Shown piece after piece: positions 1 to 8,026 of a stretch of DNA of 26,791 nucleotides. The notes under the pieces are model-generated. The model had not been told where the DNA came from and ran no database searches. It saw only the letters and a list, made by a program, of their open reading frames with translations. A program made the position numbers and the translations under genes. Position 1 is the first letter of the stretch. Each line of letters starts with the position of its first letter. Location: assembly GCA_036396275.1 (NCBI GenBank), contig DASWLD010000183.1:1-26791 (forward strand). Direction: 5' to 3'. Origin of the DNA: JACQFZ01 sp036396275 (lineage in GTDB: Bacteria > Pseudomonadota > Gammaproteobacteria > Acidiferrobacterales > Sulfurifustaceae).

Positions 1-280
1 CGAATACTTGATTGACGCTCTCGCTGTCGTCCCGGCCGAGGGCGCCGGCGAGAAAACGTTGAGTGGCGATGGACAGTCCCAGATCGAGAAATCCGTAATA
101 ACCCATGAACGTGCCGACCAGCGTCCACATTCCGTACCAGCGGTCGCCGATGCTGTGGATGATGAACGGCATCAAATAGAACGCCACGGCTACGTTGGCG
201 AACAGGAGGCTGACGCGCAGCAGCGATCCGCGTACCAGCAGTCCGCCGCGCCCCGAGGAGCTCTGTGTCGGATTACTCAA
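1..280 (-). CDS. Oligosaccharide flippase (Wzx-like), N-terminal part, cut by window edge
   Basis: Translating the minus strand from a TTG at 280-278 gives an open frame of 93 codons that runs off the left edge. The peptide has a short polar N-terminus, a hydrophobic segment (about residues 18-42), the stretch IGDRWYGMWTLVGT and the motif GFLDLGLSIATQRF. These resemble the first two helices of polysaccharide flippases of the MATE/Wzx superfamily, which move undecaprenyl-linked repeat units across the inner membrane. The TTG overlaps the TGA stop of the preceding glycosyltransferase (277-279), which suggests translational coupling at the end of the long operon starting at 10089. The start is uncertain because TTG is rare and the upstream ribosome-binding sequence is weak. 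Only about a fifth of the usual length is visible, so the family call rests on the N-terminus alone. Confidence 0.72.
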   Translation of the reverse strand, partial: MSNPTQSSSGRGGLLVRGSLLRVSLLFANVAVAFYLMPFIIHSIGDRWYGMWTLVGTFMGYYGFLDLGLSIATQRFLAGALGRDDSESVNQVF

Positions 281-1437
281 TCGCCCTGCCCGCGGAGCAA
301 CCGTTCAAAAAGTGCTTCTACGCGCCGAGCATTGTTGTCCCACGTCAACCCTTTCCGATCAATGGTTTCCTTGGCAGCGTTGCCCAGCCGCACTCGAAGC
401 GCGCGGTCGCCGCACAAACGTTCCACCGCGCCGTCGAACGCGCCCGGTGATTTCGGATCGAACAACAGCGCATTAGATTCATGCGTCAGGACTTCCATGA
501 TGTTCGGCGTCGCCGGTGCAACGACGGCGCGTCCGAGCGCCAGATATTCGAACAGTTTCAGCGGCGAGGCATAGGCAACGACTTCCGGCTGCAACGCGAT
601 ATCGAACGCGGCGATATGCTCGGCGATTCGATCTCGACCCACGAGCCCCGCAAAGGTCACCCGCGTCGCGACGCCGCGATCGCGCGCCCGGGCTTCGAGA
701 GCGCCGCGCGCCGGCCCGTCGCCGACCAACAACAGGTGCCGATGAGGGTCGCCTGCGGCGGCAATGAAATCGATCAGGCGTTCGAGCCCGTGCCACTCGC
801 GCATGAAACCCACGAAGCCGAGCACGAGGCGTCCGTGCAGCCCGAGCGCCGCTTTCGCCTCGTCGGTCGCCGGTGCGTTGGAAAAGCGCTCTCGATCAAT
901 CCCGTTGGGAATGACCACGATACGCTCCGGCGGCACACCCACCTGCTCGGCCTCGCGCGCAAGCACCGCGGTCACCGGCAGCACAAAGTCGGCACCGCGC
1001 CACGCAAAGCGCTCGGTCCAGCGCGCCAGTGCATCGAGCGAGATGCCGCTATATTTCTTACGCTCGGCATATAGCGGCGCATTCACCTCCATGAGCAGCG
1101 GCAACCCGAATCGCCGGTGCGCCCACACCCCCGACGGCAGGTACAAGTTGTATCGTTCATAGATCGCGTCCGGGCGCGACGCGCGAATCACGCGTGCCAC
1201 GCGCCGATAATCGAGCACCGAGTAACCAAGCTCCAACAGCTCGTATACGAACCGCGGCAGGAAGCGCTTGAGCGCGCTCACAAACCCGGCCTCGCCGCCG
1301 AAATCCTTGCGGTCGGTCGCCGGCGGAGCGACCACGATCACTTCATGTCCGAGGCGGCGCAGCGCACCGACCAGTTCCTCGATATGAACGTATTGGCCGT
1401 CCTTTGACCCAATGCGATGGTGGTAAAGAAGTTTCAT
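277..1437 (-). CDS. Glycosyltransferase family 4
   Basis: A predicted cytoplasmic retaining glycosyltransferase of 386 residues that should add one sugar to the lipid-linked EPS repeat unit. The frame is open further upstream, but the natural start is the ATG at 1437, giving MKLLYHHRIGSKDGQYVHIEEL, the standard N-terminus of GT4 enzymes found in XrtA-type EPS loci. The N-terminal Rossmann half carries the acceptor side. The C-terminal half has LVLGFVGFMREWHG, then the donor-site region with SPLKLFEYLALGRAVVAP, which holds the acidic residue of the GT4 E-x7-E type motif. The ATG overlaps the TGA of the upstream glycosyltransferase by four bases (1434-1437), so the two are translationally coupled. 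Donor and acceptor sugars cannot be told from sequence. Confidence 0.88.
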   Translation of the reverse strand: MKLLYHHRIGSKDGQYVHIEELVGALRRLGHEVIVVAPPATDRKDFGGEAGFVSALKRFLPRFVYELLELGYSVLDYRRVARVIRASRPDAIYERYNLYLPSGVWAHRRFGLPLLMEVNAPLYAERKKYSGISLDALARWTERFAWRGADFVLPVTAVLAREAEQVGVPPERIVVIPNGIDRERFSNAPATDEAKAALGLHGRLVLGFVGFMREWHGLERLIDFIAAAGDPHRHLLLVGDGPARGALEARARDRGVATRVTFAGLVGRDRIAEHIAAFDIALQPEVVAYASPLKLFEYLALGRAVVAPATPNIMEVLTHESNALLFDPKSPGAFDGAVERLCGDRALRVRLGNAAKETIDRKGLTWDNNARRVEALFERLLRGQGD

Positions 1438-2597
1438 GCGGCCTTGAGTATGGCCCGATAGAGTTCTTGTTGTGCGCGGGCAACCTCGTCCCAGCCGAAC
1501 GCTTCCGCGTAGCGGCGCGTGGCGACTCGGTCCGGCGGGCGCGCGAACAACCGCTTTACCGCGTCGGCAACCGCCGCGGCGCGACGCTCGGGTACGAGCA
1601 TGCCGGCCACGTCGGAGCGCACGATCTCGGCCGCGCCACCCACGCGGCTCGCCACGATCGGCGTTCCGCAAGCAAGCGCTTCCAGCAACACGTTCGGCCA
1701 GCCCTCGCGCAGGGACGCATGCACGAGCACGTCCGCCGCTGAATAGTAGCGTGCCAACTCCTCCTGCGGCACACCGCCAACGAAACGGACGCGATTCGCG
1801 ACGTTGAGCGAGCGGGCAAGCGATTCGAACTGCCGGCGATCGGGACCCTCGCCCACGATCACGAGTTCGGCGTCTTGAAGGGACGCCAATGCTTCAATCG
1901 CGACGTCTTGCCCTTTGCTACGCAGCAGGTTGCCGACACAAAGAAGCGTGCGGCCACGCAATCCAAGTTCGTTGCGTACGATCGAGCGCTCCAGCGGTCG
2001 AAACAGTTCGAGATCGACGCCGTTGCGCAGCACCGACACTTTCGATTCGGGGACGCCGAGGCGCGCAATCTCGTCCTTCAGCGCCTGCGACACCGCAATC
2101 ACCGCCGCCGCCCGCCCTGCCGCCCAACGAATCCAACGTCGCGGCAACGCGAATTGCGGGAGCAAATTAACGTCGCTGCCGCGCGCCGTAATCACGACCG
2201 GCTTGTTCAGTCGACGCGCGATCAACGCAGCCGCCACGCCATCGGGGTAGAAGTAATGCGCGTCGATAAGATCGAAAGTTGCGCTCATTCGACGCAGCGC
2301 GGCCATCCCGGCACGCGCCAACAACAGGGGCGCGAGACTCATGCCGATCTTCGGCAAGGCCAAATAGCGCGGATGCTGCAATTCAATTCCGAATCGCCGT
2401 TCGCTCGCCGGCACCGCGGCATAGCGCGCGTACGAACCGAAGCGCGCCGAGCGAAACGGGAACCACGGCACCGGTGCGACAACCCGCGCTTCGACCTCGC
2501 CGGTTTGCAATAGCCGGCGCAGGCGATGTTCGACGAATAGTCCGTGACGCGGCTGTGCCGCGTTCGGGTAGAGCGTGGTAAAGGTGAGAATCCTCAC
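1434..2597 (-). CDS. Glycosyltransferase family 4, XrtA-locus type
   Basis: A 387-residue GT4 enzyme, predicted to act at the cytoplasmic face on the growing repeat unit. I start it at the GTG at 2597, which yields (M)RILTFTTLYPNAAQPRHG, the usual N-terminus of this type. The longer reading frame up to 2798 lies inside the amidotransferase gene and looks non-coding there. The protein has an N-terminal Rossmann domain with HYFYPDG and VITARGSDVN, the phosphate-binding segment VGNLLRSKGQD, and the donor motif SLREGWPNVLLEALACGTPI with the two conserved glutamates. The GTG lies five bases after the amidotransferase stop (2603-2605). The function as a glycosyltransferase is secure; the sugar is unknown. 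Confidence 0.88.
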   Translation of the reverse strand: MRILTFTTLYPNAAQPRHGLFVEHRLRRLLQTGEVEARVVAPVPWFPFRSARFGSYARYAAVPASERRFGIELQHPRYLALPKIGMSLAPLLLARAGMAALRRMSATFDLIDAHYFYPDGVAAALIARRLNKPVVITARGSDVNLLPQFALPRRWIRWAAGRAAAVIAVSQALKDEIARLGVPESKVSVLRNGVDLELFRPLERSIVRNELGLRGRTLLCVGNLLRSKGQDVAIEALASLQDAELVIVGEGPDRRQFESLARSLNVANRVRFVGGVPQEELARYYSAADVLVHASLREGWPNVLLEALACGTPIVASRVGGAAEIVRSDVAGMLVPERRAAAVADAVKRLFARPPDRVATRRYAEAFGWDEVARAQQELYRAILKAA

Positions 2598-2602
2598 GAT
2601 AC

Positions 2603-4498
2603 CTACGCATGCAGGACGTTTCGATAGAACGACTCGAACATCAAGAGCGACCACAGCGGCGCGCTGTGATCGTTTTGTCCCGACTGGTGCTGGTCGACCA
2701 ACGTGCGCAGGTAGGCCTGATCGAAGAGACCGGTATCCGCAAGCGTCGGCCCAAGGACCGCCGTACGGACGCGCTCGCGCAACGGGCCGCGAAACCAACT
2801 CGCGATCGGCACCGCGAAGCCCATCTTCGGGCGATACAGCACGCTGTCCGGCACGTACGGTTCGAGTGCCCGCTTGAAAAGATATTTACCCTCGCGTCCG
2901 TTCAGTTTCAGGCTCGCCGGCAGGCCGGAAAGCCATTCGACGATCTGGTGATCGAGGATCGGCACGCGCACTTCCAGCGCGTGCTGCATGCTGGCCCGGT
3001 CGACCTTCACCAGAATGTCGCCCGGCAGGTAAGTCTTGATGTCGAGATATTGAATACGAGCGAGCGCATCGTCACTCGGCGCGCGGTGCGCGTGCGCGCG
3101 CAACACCTCGATCGCTTCATAGCCCTGCAGCTCGCGGCGAAACGTCGAGTTGAACAGATGCCGGCGCAGGTAATCCGGCATGAAGGACACGCTGTGAAAG
3201 TAACCGGCGACCGATTCACGGGCGATCGCCTGAAACGTTGACTTAGCCCGCAATACTTTCGGCGCCCAATCGAGCTTCGGATAGAGCCAGCCAAGCGCCC
3301 CAAAGAGCGGTCCGCGCACCGCCTGCGGCAGCAGCCGGCGCACTCGTTCCTCGTACATATGCCAACGATAGCGCCGGTAGCCCGCCATCGTTTCGTCGCC
3401 GCCGTCGCCCGACAGCGCGACCGTCACGCGTTTGCGCGCAAGCTGACAAACGCGGTACGTCGGAATCGCCGAGCTGTCGGCGAACGGTTCGTCGTAGGCG
3501 CGCGCGAGCACGTCGATCAGATCGAAGTCATCGGTGTCAACCCGCTCGACATGATGGCGCGTGTGATAGCGCGTCGCCACTTGTTGCGCGAACTGCGATT
3601 CGTTGTACGCCGGGTCACCGAACGAAATCGAGCACGTGTTCACCGGTTCTCGCGACAGTCCCGCCATCAACGCGACGATCGCGCTCGAATCGACGCCGCC
3701 CGATAGAAACGCACCGAGCGGAACTTCGGACATCAATCGAATCTTCACGGCTTCGCGCAGTCGCTCGATCAACTCCTGCCCTGCGGCCGCTTCGCTCATG
3801 TTCGCATGCGGTTTGAAAGATACGTCCCAGTATTCCCGCGGGGCGGCCGTCGCCGCGCCGCGCCGAAGCGCGAGCGTGTGGGCGGGCGCGAGCTTGTGTA
3901 CGTTCTTCAATATGGTTTTCGGATCGGGCACGTAGCCGTACGCGAAGTAGTCTTCCACCGCTCGCGGTTCGACGTCACGGCGAAGCCCCGGGTGAAGCAG
4001 CAGCGCTTTCAGCTCGGAACCGAATATAAGCTCGCCCGTCGGCAACGTCGCGTAGTACAGCGGCTTCTTACCCAGCCGGTCGCGGGCAAGAAACAAGGTC
4101 TCGCGGTTGCGATCCCACAGCGCGAACGCGAACATGCCGCGAAAGCGCGTCACGCACGCTTCGCCCCACTGCTCCCATCCGTGGACGATCACCTCGGTAT
4201 CGCTGTGCGTGCCGAAGCGATGGCCCGCCGCTTCGAGTTCGGGCACCAGTTCCTGGAAGTTGTAGATCTCGCCGTTGAACACCACGACAACCGAACGATC
4301 CTCGTTGTACAACGGTTGCTGGCCGGAAGAAAGGTCGATGATCGACAAGCGTCGATGCCCCAGCCCCACCCCGGGTTCGCGATGAACGCCGCCTTCATCC
4401 GGCCCGCGGTGAAACACGGATTCATTCATGCGCGCCAGCAGCGCGGCGTCGATCTCGCGCCGACCTTGGGTATCGAAAATCCCCACAATTCCGCACAT
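2603..4498 (-). CDS. XrtA/PEP-CTERM-type amidotransferase (asparagine synthase family)
   Basis: A 631-residue, two-domain glutamine-dependent amidotransferase that matches the XrtA-associated family (TIGR03108) in length and sequence. The start MCGIVGIF gives the class II nucleophile Cys2. The glutaminase domain also shows RRLSIIDLS (around 49-57), NGEIYN (75-80) and the SDTEV aspartate (100). The synthetase domain has the pyrophosphatase loop SGGVDSS at 266-272. In EPS loci such proteins are thought to amidate a carboxyl group, probably on a uronic acid of the repeat unit, rather than make free asparagine; that is inference from context. A Shine-Dalgarno-like TAGGAAA overlaps the stop of the upstream glycosyltransferase, 11 bases before the ATG. 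All key residues are present. Confidence 0.93.
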   Translation of the reverse strand: MCGIVGIFDTQGRREIDAALLARMNESVFHRGPDEGGVHREPGVGLGHRRLSIIDLSSGQQPLYNEDRSVVVVFNGEIYNFQELVPELEAAGHRFGTHSDTEVIVHGWEQWGEACVTRFRGMFAFALWDRNRETLFLARDRLGKKPLYYATLPTGELIFGSELKALLLHPGLRRDVEPRAVEDYFAYGYVPDPKTILKNVHKLAPAHTLALRRGAATAAPREYWDVSFKPHANMSEAAAGQELIERLREAVKIRLMSEVPLGAFLSGGVDSSAIVALMAGLSREPVNTCSISFGDPAYNESQFAQQVATRYHTRHHVERVDTDDFDLIDVLARAYDEPFADSSAIPTYRVCQLARKRVTVALSGDGGDETMAGYRRYRWHMYEERVRRLLPQAVRGPLFGALGWLYPKLDWAPKVLRAKSTFQAIARESVAGYFHSVSFMPDYLRRHLFNSTFRRELQGYEAIEVLRAHAHRAPSDDALARIQYLDIKTYLPGDILVKVDRASMQHALEVRVPILDHQIVEWLSGLPASLKLNGREGKYLFKRALEPYVPDSVLYRPKMGFAVPIASWFRGPLRERVRTAVLGPTLADTGLFDQAYLRTLVDQHQSGQNDHSAPLWSLLMFESFYRNVLHA

Positions 4499-4509
4499 GC
4501 GCCGATTTC

Positions 4510-5724
4510 CTACGCTGCCGATTTCGTCGGCGCAACGCCGAGCACATCATCGTAAACAGCCATGTAGCGCCGCATCATCGCCTCCAGGCTGAATTCTTGT
4601 TCCACGCGCGCCCGTCCGGCGCGACCGTGGCGCGCGGCGAGCGCCGGGTCTTCGATGTACGTCCGTAACGCATGCGCCAACGCTTCCGGATCCGAGCGCG
4701 GCACCAGCACGCCGGTCTCGCCGTCGCGAATCAGTTCAGGATTTCCACCGACCCTCGTCGCCACGACCGGCAGACCGGTTGCCATCGCTTCGAGAATGGT
4801 GTTGGAAATTCCCTCCGCCAGCGACGGCAGGACGAACGCATCGAAGCCGCGAAGGAGCTGCGCCACGTCGTTGCGAGCGCCGGGTAGCCATGCGAACTGC
4901 TCGACGCCGGCCGAGCGCAACTCGTTCTCGGCTTCGGTATAAAGCGGTCCGTTGCCGATCAGCACCAGGCGCGCGCGCGCGCGCAACCGCGGCCAGCGCG
5001 CGAGCAGACGAACGAACGCGTGCACCAGATTCATCGGATCCTTCACCGGCTGCATCCGCAGCACCGAACCGACAACGAACGCATCCGGTCCGGCGAAGTC
5101 CGGGACCGGCAGCGGCGCGCGGCCGCTACTGGCCGGCTGGAACCAATGCATGTCCACGCCGTTGCAAATGTGCACCAGCTTGTCCGGTCCGACGCCGATA
5201 CGCTCGCGCAGCCATCCCTCGAGATCCAAAGACAGCGCGATGTAGCGCTCGGCGAAGGGACGCAGCGCGCGCCGCAGGAGCGTGTATTTGACGCTGTTGC
5301 CGTCGATGTCGATCACGTCGCGCCCGTGCTCGCCGTGAACGCGATGGCGCACGCCGGCCAGCGCCGCGGGAACCAGGCTGTCGAGCGCCGCGAGATTACG
5401 CGTGTGAACGATTTGCGGACGCAGCCGGCGCAGCAACCGCCACAAACGCAGGTACAGCCCGATGTCCTTTCCCGGTTGCTTGTGCAGCGCATAACAGGCG
5501 ACGTCTGGACGACGCAGGCGCAGACGAAAGTCCGTGAAATCGTCGAGACAGACAATCGCATGGCGATAGCGCTCGGCGGGCATATGGTTGATCAGATTTA
5601 TCAAACCGTTCTCCATGCCGCCGACGTCGAGCCGATAAATAATATGCGCCACCAGCGGCGCGGCTCCGTTGCCGAGCGCGCCCGCTTGAGTGTTCGCCTG
5701 CCGCGTTTCGGACGCGTCGTTCAT
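4510..5724 (-). CDS. XrtA/PEP-CTERM-type glycosyltransferase, TIGR03088 family
   Basis: A 404-residue GT4 glycosyltransferase of the type called sugar transferase 2 of the PEP-CTERM/EpsH1 system (TIGR03088). The diagnostic N-terminal block is VAHIIYRLDVGGMENGLINL (about residues 22-41), followed by TRNLAALDSLVPA and HGEHGRDVIDIDG. The donor-site motif is SLAEGISNTILEAMATGLPV. I chose the ATG at 5724 because it overlaps the stop of the upstream gene in an ATGA and because the first 20 residues are a plausible polar leader; the longer frame to 5808 lies in the neighbour. In the loci I know, an exosortase gene separates this gene from the TIGR03087 gene. Here the two are directly coupled. A (GC)8 tract lies inside this gene at 4969-4984. 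Confidence 0.92.
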   Translation of the reverse strand: MNDASETRQANTQAGALGNGAAPLVAHIIYRLDVGGMENGLINLINHMPAERYRHAIVCLDDFTDFRLRLRRPDVACYALHKQPGKDIGLYLRLWRLLRRLRPQIVHTRNLAALDSLVPAALAGVRHRVHGEHGRDVIDIDGNSVKYTLLRRALRPFAERYIALSLDLEGWLRERIGVGPDKLVHICNGVDMHWFQPASSGRAPLPVPDFAGPDAFVVGSVLRMQPVKDPMNLVHAFVRLLARWPRLRARARLVLIGNGPLYTEAENELRSAGVEQFAWLPGARNDVAQLLRGFDAFVLPSLAEGISNTILEAMATGLPVVATRVGGNPELIRDGETGVLVPRSDPEALAHALRTYIEDPALAARHGRAGRARVEQEFSLEAMMRRYMAVYDDVLGVAPTKSAA

Positions 5725-6962
5725 GCCCGGCTCACCGCGGTTGTCGCCCCGACCGCGGGAGATTCCTTTTCCAACAGTTGGCCGATCCGAGCGAGGTTCG
5801 TGCGCCAACCATAGTTACGCAACACCCATTCGCGCCCGCGTGCGCCCAGATTCTCCGCATCGCCCTCGGTCAATAGGTGCGTCACGCGCGCCGCCATCCG
5901 AGCGGCGTCGCCGCACACCATCGTGTGCAATGGTCCGTCGAGCCGCAGCCCGTCGGTGGCTTGCGTCGTGGCGAGCACCGGACGCGCCATCGCCATCGCT
6001 TCCAATACCTTATTCTGCACACCACGGGCGATGCGCAGCGGCGCGACCGCGACGCGCGCGTGTGCGAGATACGGCCGTACGTCCGGTACGGTTCCCGTTA
6101 CGCGCACGCCATCGCGCGCGGCGAGTTCGCGTACGGCACCGGTCGGACGCGCACCAACGATGTAGAACACGGCGTTTGGTACCGCCGCCCGGACCCGCGG
6201 ATGGACGTCGCTCGCAAACCAAGACACCGCGTCGACATTCGCCCAATAGTCCATGGCGCCGGTAAACACGATGACGTGCTCGTTCGTGGCATAAGGATTC
6301 TGATACTCGCGTGCCGGGGAGAAAAAATCCGTATCCACGCCGTTCTCGACATAACCCACCCGCGCCGCGGCCTCCGGCGCTTGCGCACAGAATAACCGCG
6401 CCTCGGCGTCCGACACGAACACGCTGGCTTCGAACTCGCCGGCGCAGCGCCGTTCGTACCGCCAGAGCGTCCGCGCTTCGCGTCGATATACCCACGACAG
6501 CGGCCATGGGCGGGTCGATGCGTATTGCCGCCATTTGTCCGAATCCATATCGACAAAATCGAGCACGCGGCGCATTTCCGAATCACGCGCGTGCTCGACG
6601 TATTGGGCCATCGACGATGAAAAAACAAACACCCGCCGCACCGTACCGCGCTCAAGTAGCCCGTCGACCCATGCCTGCAGGCGCCGGCTCCGATAGTAAG
6701 GCAACGTCAGCGGTTCGCCGCGCGCGAGTGCCGTAAGGCTGCGAAGCCGCGCCAGCGACGGTCGCAGACGAATGAAGCAGGTCTCGCCGCACAACGCTTG
6801 CACGACCGGGACGTGATGCCAATCCTCCGGATCATCGACGAAGGTGCCAAGATGCACGCGATAGTCCCGCGTCAACTGCTTGAGGATGTGATACGAACGT
6901 ATCTTGTCGCCTTTCGTCGGCGGGTAGGGGATGCGGTGCGCCAAGAATAGAAGTTCGCGCAT
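5721..6962 (-). CDS. XrtA/PEP-CTERM-type glycosyltransferase, TIGR03087 family
   Basis: A 413-residue glycosyltransferase of the sugar transferase 1 family of PEP-CTERM/EpsH1 systems (TIGR03087). It begins MRELLFLAHRIPYPPTKGDK, the family signature, at the ATG at 6962, two bases after the FemAB-like stop. Other family features are the block DFVDMDSDKWRQYA, the catalytic-region VENGVDTDFFSP, VFTGAMDYWANVDAV and the donor-site segment GVQNKVLEAMAMARPVLAT. It should act at the cytoplasmic membrane on the lipid-linked precursor. The stop overlaps the next start (5721-5724). The longer open frame up to 7235 lies inside the neighbouring gene and shows no sign of being coding. Confidence 0.93.
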   Translation of the reverse strand: MRELLFLAHRIPYPPTKGDKIRSYHILKQLTRDYRVHLGTFVDDPEDWHHVPVVQALCGETCFIRLRPSLARLRSLTALARGEPLTLPYYRSRRLQAWVDGLLERGTVRRVFVFSSSMAQYVEHARDSEMRRVLDFVDMDSDKWRQYASTRPWPLSWVYRREARTLWRYERRCAGEFEASVFVSDAEARLFCAQAPEAAARVGYVENGVDTDFFSPAREYQNPYATNEHVIVFTGAMDYWANVDAVSWFASDVHPRVRAAVPNAVFYIVGARPTGAVRELAARDGVRVTGTVPDVRPYLAHARVAVAPLRIARGVQNKVLEAMAMARPVLATTQATDGLRLDGPLHTMVCGDAARMAARVTHLLTEGDAENLGARGREWVLRNYGWRTNLARIGQLLEKESPAVGATTAVSRA

Positions 6963-6964
6963 GA

Positions 6965-8026
6965 CTACCCGAGGCTGCGCGCGAGCCACGGGCCGATAAG
7001 CTTGCTCAACGCGAACGGCATGCGTTTCCACGCTTCGATGAACAGCCGGTACTTCGGGTTCAGCGGATTCACGTCCGGGACGGTGTTCGATCGCACCAGC
7101 ACGTATTCGTACGGCAGCGGTGTCGGCTCGAATCCCCAATTCTTCTTGAAGCTGAACGAGCCGGTTCCCCGCTTGCTGCGCCCGTAGTCGAATACGCGCA
7201 GCCCGCGTTCCGCGGCGCGGCGCATGACTTCCCAATACATGAAATCGTTGGCCGCGACCTCGCGCGCGGCGTGCGTTCCGCCGCCGTAGTACGGCAAAAC
7301 CTCGTCGCGGAAATAGAAATTCATGACACTCGCAACCGTACGGCTCTCGTGTCGGACGCTGAGCACTTCGCAGTCTTGCCCGAAGACAGCCTTCAACGTT
7401 TCAAAGTACTTGCGCGCGAACACCGGCGTGCCGAGACGGTGAACGCTCGCGGCGTAGGTGTCGTAGAAACGGTCGAGGTCGCCGTCGACGTCGGAAACGA
7501 GACCGGCGTTGATGCCTTTGCGCACCATGGCACGCTGCTTGCGCGGAATGGCGAGCATGTTCTTTTCGGGATCGGGGTCGATCGTCTTGCGAAAAGTGAC
7601 GTACAAGTCCTTGGTCGGCCGCTCGCTCCCCGACGGCGCGAGATTGCGCAGCTCCAAGTGATCCACGCCGAGGCGCTGCGCCAGCTCGCATGCCGCCCGG
7701 TCGAGGGCTTCCTGCGCGGCGGGCGTGGTCGCGACGATACCGCCGTATACGCAAAACGGGGTCGAGACGAGCGCGTTGCCGAACAGGCGGCTTCGAATGT
7801 GGCCGAGCGGCAAAACACCTTCGAGCCGGCCGTTCGACTCCGCGTACAGATAGTACGTGTCATGACCGAAGGCACGCTTCAGTACATCGCGCCATCCGGC
7901 GCGGTGAAAAAACGTCGCCGATTGCTCGCGCGCGACGAACGCGTCCCAACGCGCGGCGACATCCGGCGTGAACGATTTCACCTGTATCGGCGCAGGTCGA
8001 TCGGTCGCGGACGGCGTTAGCGTCAT
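6965..8026 (-). CDS. FemAB-like acyltransferase, XrtA/PEP-CTERM-associated
   Basis: A 353-residue GNAT-fold protein matching the FemAB-related family of XrtA loci (TIGR03019). It has the N-terminal segment DAFVAREQSATFFHRAGWRD, PLGHIRSRLFGNALVS, and the C-terminal GNAT half with YGGGTHAAREVAANDFMYWE and FDYGRSKRGTGSFSFKKNWG. True Fem proteins transfer amino acids from aminoacyl-tRNA to a lipid-linked precursor. In EPS loci the substrate is unproven, but an N-acyl or aminoacyl decoration of the repeat unit is a reasonable guess. The ATG at 8026 overlaps the deacetylase stop in an ATGA, so the long upstream extension of the frame is rejected. It lies between the deacetylase and the TIGR03087 glycosyltransferase, the usual XrtA order. 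Confidence 0.92.
   Translation of the reverse strand: MTLTPSATDRPAPIQVKSFTPDVAARWDAFVAREQSATFFHRAGWRDVLKRAFGHDTYYLYAESNGRLEGVLPLGHIRSRLFGNALVSTPFCVYGGIVATTPAAQEALDRAACELAQRLGVDHLELRNLAPSGSERPTKDLYVTFRKTIDPDPEKNMLAIPRKQRAMVRKGINAGLVSDVDGDLDRFYDTYAASVHRLGTPVFARKYFETLKAVFGQDCEVLSVRHESRTVASVMNFYFRDEVLPYYGGGTHAAREVAANDFMYWEVMRRAAERGLRVFDYGRSKRGTGSFSFKKNWGFEPTPLPYEYVLVRSNTVPDVNPLNPKYRLFIEAWKRMPFALSKLIGPWLARSLG

Noticed and set aside
481..1074. Plus-strand open frame of 197 codons
   Set aside because: It lies opposite the GT4 gene at 277-1437, is rich in Arg/His/Gln as expected of an antisense frame in GC-rich DNA, and shows no family feature.
3806..4555. Plus-strand open frame of 249 codons
   Set aside because: It is antisense to the amidotransferase, whose motifs are complete; the peptide has no recognisable domain.
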